64,000 nucleotides of DNA, taken from contig JAJVIG010000029.1 of assembly GCA_022072145.1 (NCBI GenBank), positions 1-64,000 on the forward strand, read 5' to 3'. Shown here one piece after another: positions 48,711 to 56,498 of this stretch. The DNA comes from Pseudomonadales bacterium. GTDB lineage: Bacteria > Pseudomonadota > Gammaproteobacteria > Pseudomonadales > UBA5518. Each line of letters begins with the position of its first letter. Position 1 is the stretch's first letter. The notes under the pieces were generated by a model. It was not told the origin of the DNA, ran no database searches, and saw nothing but the letters and a program-made list of their open reading frames with translations. Made by a program: the position numbers and the translations under genes.

Positions 48711-49952
48711 ATGGATACCCTGCTCGCCGTGCTCGCGCTGTGCAACGTGCTCGCGCTGCTGACCGTCTTTGCACCGCGCTCGTTCCCGGACAACACGCTG
48801 CCGTGGTTCGTGTTCGGCTTCGCGCTGCTGACCACCGAGCTGGCGTGGTTCTGGCTGCCGCTGCAGGCGGTGATTGTGCTGTTCTGCGTGGCGGGCGGCG
48901 CGCTGGATTCGACGCTGGGCTGGATCGCCTTGATCGTGCTGCTCCTGTCGTGGCCCGGTCTGCTGCACAACCTGCGGCTCGGTCTGCGCAGCGGGTCCAC
49001 CGTCGAGGAAGCGCTCACCGAAGCCCTCGGCGCGGGCTACCGCAGCCGGATCCCGGCCACGGCGGCGGCGCGTCTGCGTGGTGCGGTCGGCTTTCGCGAC
49101 TGGTGCCGGCCGTTCCGCATGGCGCGTCCCGACGTCGAGGTGATCCGCAACATCGCGTACGCGAACGGAGGCATCCGCCAGCGGCTCGACATCTACCGCC
49201 CGCAGGTGATTCCGCCGCAGGGCTGCCCGGTGGTGCTGCAGATCCACGGCGGCGGCTGGATCATCGGCAACAAGGAAGAGCAGGCGCTGCCGCTGATGTA
49301 CCAGCTGGCAGCCAGTGGCTGGATCTGCGTGGCCGCCAACTACCGTCTCAGCCCCAGCGTCGGTTTCCCGACCCATCTGCACGACTGCAAGGCCGCGCTG
49401 GCGTGGATCCGCACCCACGGCCGCGAATACGGCATGGATCCCTCCTTCGTCGCCGTGACCGGCGGCTCCGCCGGTGGGCATCTGTGCGCGTTGATGGGGC
49501 TGACCGCCAACCGTGACGAGCTGCAGCCTGGACACGAGGGCGTCGACACCTCGGTACAGGCCTGCGTGCCGTTCTACGGCGTCTACGACATGCTGAACCG
49601 CTCGGGAGCCCGACCCGAGACGCGCAACTTCTTCGCGTTCCTCGGCGACCGCGTGCTGCACGCCTCGCCCGAGGAGGACCGCGAGCGCTGGGAACTCGCC
49701 TCGCCGGTGAGCCAGGTCCACGCCGACGCACCGCCGTTCATGGTGCTGCACGGTTCCTGCGACAGCCTCGCGCCGGTCGCCGATGCGCGGCTCTTCGTGC
49801 AGCGTCTGCGCGAGGTCGCACGCGAACCGGTAGCCTACGTGGAGTTCACCGGCGCCGAGCACGCCTTCGAGATCATGCACTCGCCGCGCGCCGAACACGC
49901 GGTCGACGGCGTGCAGCGCTTCATCGAGTGGGTACGCGCCACGCGCGCGTAG
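48711..49952 (+). CDS. Alpha/beta hydrolase with N-terminal membrane segments
   Basis: A 413-residue protein. About three hydrophobic segments lie in residues 1-85. The hydrolase domain has the oxyanion motif QIHGGGWIIGNKEEQALPL, the nucleophile GGSAGGHLCALMGL, Asp in HGSCDSLAP and the catalytic His in GAEHAFEIMHSP. It belongs to the hormone-sensitive-lipase-like esterases, several of which act on lipids. ATG 48711 with AGGAAG upstream was chosen over TTG 48705. The stop TAG is the GTAG head of a palindromic repeat. Confidence 0.86.
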   Translation: MDTLLAVLALCNVLALLTVFAPRSFPDNTLPWFVFGFALLTTELAWFWLPLQAVIVLFCVAGGALDSTLGWIALIVLLLSWPGLLHNLRLGLRSGSTVEEALTEALGAGYRSRIPATAAARLRGAVGFRDWCRPFRMARPDVEVIRNIAYANGGIRQRLDIYRPQVIPPQGCPVVLQIHGGGWIIGNKEEQALPLMYQLAASGWICVAANYRLSPSVGFPTHLHDCKAALAWIRTHGREYGMDPSFVAVTGGSAGGHLCALMGLTANRDELQPGHEGVDTSVQACVPFYGVYDMLNRSGARPETRNFFAFLGDRVLHASPEEDRERWELASPVSQVHADAPPFMVLHGSCDSLAPVADARLFVQRLREVAREPVAYVEFTGAEHAFEIMHSPRAEHAVDGVQRFIEWVRATRA

Positions 49953-49971
49953 GTTCGGCCTGTGGCCGAAC
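49949..49971 (+). repeat. GTAG-headed palindromic repeat, copy 4
   Basis: GTAG followed by GTTCGGCC-TGT-GGCCGAAC, the same sequence family as copy 2. The TAG of GTAG (49950-49952) is the stop of the alpha/beta hydrolase. Confidence 0.85.
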
Positions 49972-49979
49972 GAACGAAT

Positions 49980-50002
49980 GTCCGGGTACAGCCCGGACCT
50001 AC
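49980..50002 (-). repeat. GTAG-headed palindromic repeat, copy 5
   Basis: GTCCGGGT-ACA-GCCCGGAC followed by CTAC. The stem has one G-T pair next to the loop. Read on the minus strand, the TAG of its head (50001-49999) is the stop of the NnrU gene. Confidence 0.85.
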
Positions 50003-50580
50003 ATGCCCAGCAGCTTCACGCCGGTGAGCCAGCCGTGGCCCCCGGCCAGCATCGCGACCCAGAGCGCCGCGCCGATCGCGCCTGCCACGCCGTCGCGCCA
50101 CAGCGGCCCGGCGGAGTAGCGTGTTCCGTTCGCGCGATCGCGACGGCGCAGCGAGCTGAAATCCATCCCGGCCCAGACCAGGAACGCGCCGAACAGCACC
50201 ACGTCGGCCAGGCCACCGTTGGCGAGCAGATGCCCGGCGGCCCACAGCTTGGTCGCCGCGACCAGCGGGTGACCGATCGCGGCCTTGATGCGCGTGCCCG
50301 GCACGTAGGCCGCGGCCGCGAGCGCGAGTGCCGGCAGCATCAGCAAGGTGGCGAGCGGGCCGGTCCAGCGCGGCGCCTCGAACAGCAGCAGGTTCTGTTC
50401 ACGCGCCGCGCCGTAACCGATCACGATCAGCACCAGCCCGGCCAGCGCGAACAGCGAGTACGCGGCTTTCCAGCCGGTTGCGCCCAGGCGCTGGACCATG
50501 CGCGTGCGCCAGCCGTCGGCGACGATGCGCACGGAATGCGTTCCCAGGAACAACAGCAGTCCAAGCACCAGCATGTCCAT
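49999..50580 (-). CDS. NnrU family membrane protein
   Basis: A 193-residue membrane protein with six hydrophobic segments. LGLLLFLGTHSVRIV and YSLFALAGLVLIVIGYG, then IKAAIGHPLVAATKLWAAGHLLANGGLADVVLFGAFLVWAGMDFSSLRRRD are typical of NnrU. It is linked to nitrite and NO reduction in some bacteria but no denitrification genes are nearby. Its stop codon is the GTAG repeat head. It lies 30 bases after the VOC gene and probably shares its operon. Confidence 0.87.
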   Translation of the reverse strand: MDMLVLGLLLFLGTHSVRIVADGWRTRMVQRLGATGWKAAYSLFALAGLVLIVIGYGAAREQNLLLFEAPRWTGPLATLLMLPALALAAAAYVPGTRIKAAIGHPLVAATKLWAAGHLLANGGLADVVLFGAFLVWAGMDFSSLRRRDRANGTRYSAGPLWRDGVAGAIGAALWVAMLAGGHGWLTGVKLLGM

Positions 50581-50610
50581 CCCGGCGGCCCTCCGGCAGT
50601 CGATCGTTGA

Positions 50611-50979
50611 TCAGCCGACCACGCAGGCAACGAGCTTGTTGCCGTCGGGATCGCGGAAATAGCCGCCGTAGAACCCGTCGCTGCGCGGGCCGGGCGCGCC
50701 CTCGTCGCTGCCGCCGAGCGCGAGCGCCTTCGCGTGCATGCGCCCCACGGTGTCGCGGTCACCGGCGGCGAGCGCGACCATCGTGCCGTTGCCCACCGTG
50801 GCGGCCTTGCCGTCGTACGGCGTGCAGACCGCGAGCATCGGTGCGCCGAGCTGGGTGGTCCAGATCGACATGCGATCGCTCTTCATGATGCGCGTGGCGC
50901 CCAACTCGGCGAGCAGCGCGTCGTAAAACGCGGTGGCGCGGTCGAGGTCGTTGGTTCCCAGGGTCACGTAGCTCAGCAT
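50611..50979 (-). CDS. VOC (glyoxalase/bleomycin resistance) family protein
   Basis: A 122-residue protein with two beta-alpha-beta-beta-beta repeats: LSYVTLGTNDLDRATAFYDALLAELG and GRMHAKALALGGSDEGAPGPR followed by GFYGGYFRDPDGNKLVACVVG. The usual first metal His and last Glu are not evident (YVTLGTND; GNKLVA), so metal chemistry is uncertain. The substrate is unknown. AGGAG precedes ATG 50979. It sits between the MBL hydrolase and NnrU genes with gaps of 20 and 30 bases. Confidence 0.85.
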   Translation of the reverse strand: MLSYVTLGTNDLDRATAFYDALLAELGATRIMKSDRMSIWTTQLGAPMLAVCTPYDGKAATVGNGTMVALAAGDRDTVGRMHAKALALGGSDEGAPGPRSDGFYGGYFRDPDGNKLVACVVG

Positions 50980-50999
50980 GGTCGTTCTCCTTGTGTCGC

Positions 51000-52109
51000 T
51001 CAGAGTGCGAAATCCACCGTGTCCGGTTTCTGCACGTACCAGTCGACGCCGTCGGCATCGCGTTCGCGGCGCACCATGCGTCGGCCGACCAGGCAGTTGA
51101 GGTGCGCGAGCGTCTCGCCGGTGGCCATCACCAGCATTTCGCTCGCCAGCTCGCGGCGGAAGATCACGCGCGAGCAGTCGATCGCGCGCCGCCGCTCGGC
51201 CAGCGCGTCGAACAGCGTGACCAGCGCGCGCTCGTGCGATTCGATGATCTGCGTGAGGCGTACGTGCAGGCCGAGGAACGGCGCCTGGTGCGCGGGCAGC
51301 ACCAGCACGTTGTCGGGCAGGCGCGCGCGGATGTGTTCGCAGGAATTCAGCCACTCCTTCAGCGGGTCCCCCTTCGGTTCGGTCGGGAACACGCTGACGT
51401 TCGGCGTGATGCGCGGCAGCACCTGGTCGCCGGCGATCAGCAACTTCAGCGCCGGACAGTACAGCGAGACGTGTTCGGGCGAGTGCCCACTGCCGACGAT
51501 GACTTGCCAGTAGCGGTCGTTGATCTCGATCGTCTCGCCGTCGACCAGGCGCCGGAAGCTGTCGGGCAACGCGGAGATATGACGGCCGAAGCTGCCGAAG
51601 CGCGAACGGTAGGTGTCGAGCATCTGCTCGTCGTAGCCGGCGGCGCGGTAGAAGCGGATTGCGACCTCGGGGGCCGGCTGGCCGGTGTAGTCGGCCAGCG
51701 TGTGGCACATCAGGAACTCTTCGCGCGAGACCCACAGATCACAGTCGAAACGCCGCGTCAGCCAGCCGGCCAGCCCGATGTGGTCCGGGTGCAGGTGCGT
51801 GCAGATCACGCGCCGCAGCGGCTTGCCACCCATGAAGCCGTCGAACAGCGCCTCCCAGCGGCTGCGCGCCTCGGGCAGGTCGAGGCAGGTATCGACGACC
51901 GTCCAGCCGTCGCGATCCTCGAGCAGCCACAGGTTGATGTGGTCCAGCGCGCCGGGCATCGGGAAACGCAGCCACCAGACGCCGTCGGCGACCTGGAACG
52001 GCTCGGCGGGCGCGGCCTGCGTACCCCATGGATACACCAGTCCGCGCGATTTTTCGTTGGTGTTGCCCGTCATCCTCGCCTGCTCCGTTACCGCATCGTC
52101 GGTCCGCAT
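51000..52109 (-). CDS. MBL-fold metallo-hydrolase
   Basis: A 369-residue metallo-beta-lactamase-fold protein. The zinc motif THLHPDHIG and further ligands in GSGHSPEH (His), AGDQVL (Asp) and LPAHQAP (His) are complete. The C-terminal part has a winged-helix-like region, as in RNase- and thioesterase-type relatives. The substrate is unknown. ATG 52109 is one base after the stop of the PQQ gene (TAACATG), suggesting coupled translation; ATG 52073 is the alternative. Confidence 0.86.
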   Translation of the reverse strand: MRTDDAVTEQARMTGNTNEKSRGLVYPWGTQAAPAEPFQVADGVWWLRFPMPGALDHINLWLLEDRDGWTVVDTCLDLPEARSRWEALFDGFMGGKPLRRVICTHLHPDHIGLAGWLTRRFDCDLWVSREEFLMCHTLADYTGQPAPEVAIRFYRAAGYDEQMLDTYRSRFGSFGRHISALPDSFRRLVDGETIEINDRYWQVIVGSGHSPEHVSLYCPALKLLIAGDQVLPRITPNVSVFPTEPKGDPLKEWLNSCEHIRARLPDNVLVLPAHQAPFLGLHVRLTQIIESHERALVTLFDALAERRRAIDCSRVIFRRELASEMLVMATGETLAHLNCLVGRRMVRRERDADGVDWYVQKPDTVDFAL

Positions 52110-52110
52110 G

Positions 52111-54108
52111 TTAACGCGGATCGCGCGGGTGCGCCTCGGGCAGGGCGAAAGCGACCAGCTGATCGCTGAATGCGAGATCCGGCATGCCGAAATGCCCGGC
52201 GGCCGCGATCACGACGAACTGGCGTCCATCGCCGGCGCGCTTGTAGATCATCGGCGTCGCGTGACCACCGGCCGGCAGTTCGCCTTTCCAGAGCTCCTCA
52301 CCGGTCTCGCTGTCGAAAGCACGCAGGTAGCGATCGGGGGTCGCCGCGATGAACGTCAGTCCGCTGGCGGTGACGCTCGGCCCGCCGATGTTCGGTGCCC
52401 CGCGCAGGCGCGAGAACGGCCACGGCGCCATGTGCTCGAGCGTACCCAACGGCACCTCCCAGCGCTTCTCGCCGCTCGCGAGGTCGATCGCGGACAGCGT
52501 TCCCCACGGCGGCGCGCTGCACGGCACGCCGAGCGGCGACATCAGCGGCTCGATGCGCAGGCAGTACGGCGTTTCGTGTTGTGGTGTCAGGTACGGATCG
52601 CCGGAGGCCATGTCGCAGCGCTCGCGCGGAATCAGCTTCAGCTCGGCCGGCATGAACAGCGTGTTCAGGACCAGCAGGCCACGCTCCGGATCGATCGCCG
52701 GCGTACCCCAGTTGTTGCCGCCCATGTCGCTGGGATAGAACAGCGTGCCGTCCAGCGAGGGTGGCGTGAAGATCCCCTCGTTGCGCAGGCTCGCGATCCT
52801 CCTGCGGCACGCCCCGCGATCCCAGAACGTGAAGCCCCACGCGTCCTCGGCGGCCAGCCGATGCGGATGCAGCGGTGACGGTTTGACCGGGAACGGCTGG
52901 GTCGGCGCCAGGTATTCGCCGGGGACCTCCCAGTCCTGCGGCACCGGCCGTTCCTCGACCGGGAACAGTGGCTCGCCGGTCTCGCGGTGCAGGATGAACA
53001 GGTGACCCATCTTGGTCGGCTGCGCCAGCGCGGGAATGCGCTGGCCGTCACGGCGCAGATCGAACAAGGTCGGCTGCGCCGGGGTGTCGAAATCCCAGAT
53101 ATCGTGGTGCACGGCCTGGAAGTGCCAGACCAGCTCGCCGGTCGTGCCGCGGAGCGCCACCACCGAGCTCGAGTAGTGGTCGCTGCCGTCGCGCAGTCCG
53201 CCGTAGAAATCGGTGGAGGTGTTGCCGGTGGGAAGGAACACCAGATCGCGCGCGGCATCGACCGAGATGATCGACCAGACGTTCGGCGTGCCGCGGCGGT
53301 ACCGCGGCCGGCCCGCCTCGTCGACGGCGTGGCTGGCGCCGGGAGGGATCGGGTCCCAGTACCACAGCAGCCGGCCGCTGCGCACATCGTAGGCGCGCAC
53401 CACGCCGCTCGGCATGTGGTTGTGCGTGCGGTCGAGCACCAGCGCGCCGGTGATCACGCGGTCCCCCAGGATCGCCGGCGGCGAGGTGACCGAATACTCG
53501 TATTCCTCGAACTGCCCCAGCCCTGCGTGCAGATCGACCTGGCCCTGATCGCCGAAATCACGGCACGGCGTGCCGTCGCGTGCATCGAGCGCAATCAGGC
53601 GTCCGTCCAGCGTGCCGGTCAGGATCCGGTGTTCGCACGCCGCACCGCGTGGATTCGGATCTTTCCAGCTGGCAACGCCACGGCAGTTGACCATCACCTC
53701 GCGGTCGGTGTCGACGCCCGGGTCGTAGCGCCACTTCTCCTTGCCGGTCGCGGGATCGAGCGCGAACACCTTGTTGAACGCGGTGCAGCCGTACAGCGTG
53801 TCGCCGACCAGGATCGGCGTGAGCTGCCAGCTGCTCGCGCGCACGCCCATCGGTTCGCCGGCCTCCGGGTTCGCCGGACGCGGCAAGCGCAGATCACCGC
53901 TGCGGTAGACCCATGCCGGGCGCAGCAGGCGCACGTTTTCGCGCGTGATCTGCGTGGCGGCGGAGTAGTGCCCGCCGCCGGGCGCCGCACCGTAGGCAGG
54001 CCACTCGGCCTCGGCGCCGGGCGGGAACTCCGCCGGCGCCTCGCGCTGGCAGGCGCACAGCGATGCGAACAGCGTCACAGCAAGCAAATGGCGGGCAAGG
54101 ACGGGCAA
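52111..54108 (-). CDS. PQQ-dependent dehydrogenase-like lipoprotein
   Basis: A 665-residue outer or inner-membrane lipoprotein. LLAVTLFASLCAC is a lipobox. The rest is an eight-bladed quinoprotein propeller: WPAYGAAPGGGHYSAATQI, FQAVHHDIWDFDTPAQPTLFDL and GAPNIGGPSVTASGLTFIAATPDRYLRAFDSETGEELWKGELPAGGHATPMIY, the pattern of membrane glucose-dehydrogenase-type enzymes. It lacks the N-terminal membrane domain of Gcd. Start TTG 54108 gives a perfect lipoprotein signal with GGGAGA seven bases upstream; ATG 54159 is an alternative. The substrate is unknown. Confidence 0.85.
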   Translation of the reverse strand: MPVLARHLLAVTLFASLCACQREAPAEFPPGAEAEWPAYGAAPGGGHYSAATQITRENVRLLRPAWVYRSGDLRLPRPANPEAGEPMGVRASSWQLTPILVGDTLYGCTAFNKVFALDPATGKEKWRYDPGVDTDREVMVNCRGVASWKDPNPRGAACEHRILTGTLDGRLIALDARDGTPCRDFGDQGQVDLHAGLGQFEEYEYSVTSPPAILGDRVITGALVLDRTHNHMPSGVVRAYDVRSGRLLWYWDPIPPGASHAVDEAGRPRYRRGTPNVWSIISVDAARDLVFLPTGNTSTDFYGGLRDGSDHYSSSVVALRGTTGELVWHFQAVHHDIWDFDTPAQPTLFDLRRDGQRIPALAQPTKMGHLFILHRETGEPLFPVEERPVPQDWEVPGEYLAPTQPFPVKPSPLHPHRLAAEDAWGFTFWDRGACRRRIASLRNEGIFTPPSLDGTLFYPSDMGGNNWGTPAIDPERGLLVLNTLFMPAELKLIPRERCDMASGDPYLTPQHETPYCLRIEPLMSPLGVPCSAPPWGTLSAIDLASGEKRWEVPLGTLEHMAPWPFSRLRGAPNIGGPSVTASGLTFIAATPDRYLRAFDSETGEELWKGELPAGGHATPMIYKRAGDGRQFVVIAAAGHFGMPDLAFSDQLVAFALPEAHPRDPR

Positions 54109-54184
54109 CGGCGTGTCTCCCGGAGCGTTTAAGGTCGCGCTAGAGTGGTCAGCGTTCATCGTTAAAGCAAGTTGCAGAAGTGTC

Positions 54185-54769
54185 ATGCGAAGCTACGCCC
54201 TCCGCTGCCTGATCACCGTCGTGGTCGCCTCGTCGTTGTTGCTGTCCTGCGCCGCGCTCCCGCCGGCGGGCGGCGGCCGGGTGGAGCCGCCGGCGGATCG
54301 GCAGCAGCGTTTTGCCGACACCGTGAACGCGTACCGGGCCGCCCGGCGGCTGCCGCGCATCGAGGTCTCACCGTCGCTGATGGCTGTGGCGCGGGCGCAC
54401 CTCGACGACCTGGAGCGTCGCCACCGGCGCGGCGGCCAATGCAACATGCATTCGTGGAGCACGGCGGGCGCGTGGTCGGCGTGCTGCTACACGCCCGATC
54501 ACGCGGCGGCCGAGTGCATGTGGAACAAACCGCGCGAGATCACGCGCGGCGTCTACTCCGCGCCGGGCTACGAGATCGTCGCACACTACACAGACCCGAT
54601 CACGCCGACGCGCGCGCTGCAGATCTGGCAGGAGAGCCCGGCACACCACGCGATGCTGATGAACACCGGGCGCTGGGAGGACAACACGTGGCACGCGCTG
54701 GGCGCGGCGATCGGCGAACACTACGCCGTGGTCTGGTTCGCCGAGGAGCGTGATCCCGCGGCCTACTGA
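54185..54769 (+). CDS. CAP (SCP/PR1) domain lipoprotein
   Basis: A 194-residue protein with a lipobox (LLLSCA). The CAP fold has NAYRAARRLPRIEVSPSLMAVARAHLDDLERR, MHSWS with a conserved His, GYEIVAHY and IWQESPAHHAMLMN. Six Cys residues in the mature part may form disulfides. CAP proteins bind lipids or act as proteases; here the role is unknown. It is divergent from the PQQ gene with a 76-base gap and overlaps the convergent ATP-grasp-like gene by 7 bases. Confidence 0.85.
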   Translation: MRSYALRCLITVVVASSLLLSCAALPPAGGGRVEPPADRQQRFADTVNAYRAARRLPRIEVSPSLMAVARAHLDDLERRHRRGGQCNMHSWSTAGAWSACCYTPDHAAAECMWNKPREITRGVYSAPGYEIVAHYTDPITPTRALQIWQESPAHHAMLMNTGRWEDNTWHALGAAIGEHYAVVWFAEERDPAAY

Positions 54770-56043
54770 GTCAGGACACGCGGCGCGCCCGCACCGTCGG
54801 CCAGCACGAACACCGAGGCCAGCCCGCCCGCGATGGTGCGCAGGTTGGTCGTCTGCCCCTGGTAGAGGCGGGCGCTCAGCAGACGGATCGCCGCACCGTA
54901 GCTCACGCAACGCAAATCGAACTTCAACTGCGGCGCGTCATCGGCCGGTGTCGCGCGGCGCGTCGGCGGAGGCGCATAGGCCTGCGCGATGTATTCCCCG
55001 GAGGCGACGATCCCGGCCCACACGCGCCGCGTCAGGCCCTCGCCTCGGTAGGCTCCGCGGCTCGCGTAGCCCGCGAAGGGTTTGAAGAAATACTGCCGGC
55101 GCGCATCCCACAGCGCATCGGCATTATTCGCGGTCACCAGGCGCGCGGGTGGCACGTGTGCCGCGAGCACCTGCCGCGCCGCCGCCGGTGCGCCGATGCG
55201 CGCGAGGAAATCCGCATCCGACAGCCGCACCAGCCGTCGCTTGTCGGCATACAGCGCGTGGTGGCGCGGCGAGGGCGTCAGCACCACCGCGTCGGCCAGG
55301 TACGCCTCGCGCAGCGCCGAGTGCGGCGCCTCGTGCAGCGTGAAATCGGTGCAGCGGTTGTACACCAGGTCGACCGCCTGCGCACCGTGGCGCAGCGTGC
55401 CGCCGGCGTACACCAGTTCCGCCGGATCGGCGATCCCGCACTCGATCCCGGCACGGCGGAACAACGCGCGGAACAGCAGGAACTCCGGATACAGGAACTG
55501 TTCGGCGGGGCGGTCGTCGACGATGCGCACGCTGCGCAAGGGCCTCTCGCCACGCGCCAGGCGCCACTCGTTCAGGAAGTCATCCAGCCACCGGGCGGGC
55601 GCTTCGCGTCCGCTGGTCGGCATCGCCAGCGCCGGCCCCATCTCGGCACAGGCGTCGCGCTGGCTCTCGGCGAGCAGCGCCGCGAGGTAGGCACCGCCGG
55701 CGTTGGTGTTGATCTCGATGAGCTTCGCACCCGCCGGTTCGGGATGGAAATCGAAGGCCATCATCGCGCTCAGCGTGTGCTGGTCCGGCCACGGCGCGCC
55801 GGCGAGCGCCTCGTGCTGGAACGCCGGCAGGGCCATCACCTCGTGCGCCGAAGCTACCACCGCGCGCATCGCGTTCCACTGCGCCTGGTTCGCGAACACG
55901 GGGTAGGGCGCGAACAGGTGCTCACGCCCGACCAGGAACTCCGGCAGGCTGCCCTCGCGCAGCATCGCCTCGCGGAAATGACGCTCCAGCGCCGCGCCAT
56001 CGAGCGAGATGCAGTGGCAGTTCGCGTTCAGCGGATCGGGCAT
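54763..56043 (-). CDS. ATP-grasp-like protein of unknown function
   Basis: A 426-residue protein. The N-terminal part has NANCHCISLDGAALERHFREAM and LIEINTNAGGAYLAALLAESQRDAC; the C-terminal part has RQYFFKPFAGYASRGAYRGEGLTRRVWAGIVASGEYIAQAYAPP, which looks like the nucleotide-binding part of an ATP-grasp fold. The conserved cysteines near the start and the E-x-N-T-N-A-G motif are striking. I cannot assign a substrate. It lies between the CAP gene and the decayed toxin-antitoxin pair. Confidence 0.62.
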   Translation of the reverse strand: MPDPLNANCHCISLDGAALERHFREAMLREGSLPEFLVGREHLFAPYPVFANQAQWNAMRAVVASAHEVMALPAFQHEALAGAPWPDQHTLSAMMAFDFHPEPAGAKLIEINTNAGGAYLAALLAESQRDACAEMGPALAMPTSGREAPARWLDDFLNEWRLARGERPLRSVRIVDDRPAEQFLYPEFLLFRALFRRAGIECGIADPAELVYAGGTLRHGAQAVDLVYNRCTDFTLHEAPHSALREAYLADAVVLTPSPRHHALYADKRRLVRLSDADFLARIGAPAAARQVLAAHVPPARLVTANNADALWDARRQYFFKPFAGYASRGAYRGEGLTRRVWAGIVASGEYIAQAYAPPPTRRATPADDAPQLKFDLRCVSYGAAIRLLSARLYQGQTTNLRTIAGGLASVFVLADGAGAPRVLTQ

Positions 56044-56086
56044 TGCGCAGCGTGCGTGTAGGGTGGCGGGGGTGATTATAGGCGTG

Positions 56087-56338
56087 TCAGTGCCGGTACA
56101 CGTCCTTGCGATGGGCGGCCTTGGCGACCATCACGACCAACTCATGGTCGCGAATCTCGTAAAGTACCCGGTATCGGCCCACACGGATGCGGTATCGCTC
56201 CTGCGCCGACAGCTTCGGACAGCCGGACGGCAGTGGCTCTGCGGCGAGAGTCTGATGCTTGTGAGCAACCTCTGCACATCCTCCGCAGGCATGTCCCGCA
56301 GATCCTTCTGCGACCGATCGCTTGAACACCGGGTTCAT
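56087..56338 (-). pseudogene. RelE/ParE-type toxin with two compensating frameshifts
   Basis: The 83-codon frame is open, but only its start (MNPVFKRSVA) and end (AEPLPSGCPKLSAQERYRIRVGRYRVLYEI...KDVYRH) read as a RelE/ParE toxin. Between them about 22 codons are out of frame; in the next frame (about 56308-56240) they read KDLRDMPAEDVQRLLTSIRL, the expected helix. Thus one extra base near 56309 and one missing base near 56249 would restore a normal toxin. The ATG overlaps the antitoxin stop (ATGA). It is probably inactive. Confidence 0.7.
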
Positions 56339-56481
56339 GGCTTGCCACGCTGCTTCAGGTCCTTCAGCAGGGCCTCGTTGACGATCTCCGATATCGAACA
56401 GTGCAAATCCGCCGCCTTGATCCGCGATGCGTGGTGTATTGCCGCATCGAAACAACTGGTGGCGCGCTTGGTCTCCTGCAT
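56335..56481 (-). pseudogene. Shortened antitoxin of the RelE/ParE-type pair
   Basis: A 48-codon frame, too short for general gene finders. It reads METxKRAT-like QETKRATSCFDAAIHH, then ASRIKAADLHCSISEIVNEA and ends LLKDLKQRGKP. Relatives of this antitoxin type usually have about 75-80 residues with an extra stretch between VNEA and LLKDLK. That stretch seems deleted. AAGGA lies before the ATG. The stop overlaps the toxin start. Confidence 0.6.
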
Positions 56482-56498
56482 GTTCCTTTGTGAGCGCG

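Noticed and set aside
44041-56043. Region 44-56 kb as a recently acquired genomic island
   Set aside because: No tRNA, integrase, insertion sequence or direct-repeat boundary is visible and base composition looks like the rest. It may simply be variable lineage DNA.
54763-56043. Glutathionylspermidine synthase for the ATP-grasp-like gene
   Set aside because: The C-terminal loop is similar in style, but the typical domains and length of that family are not seen.
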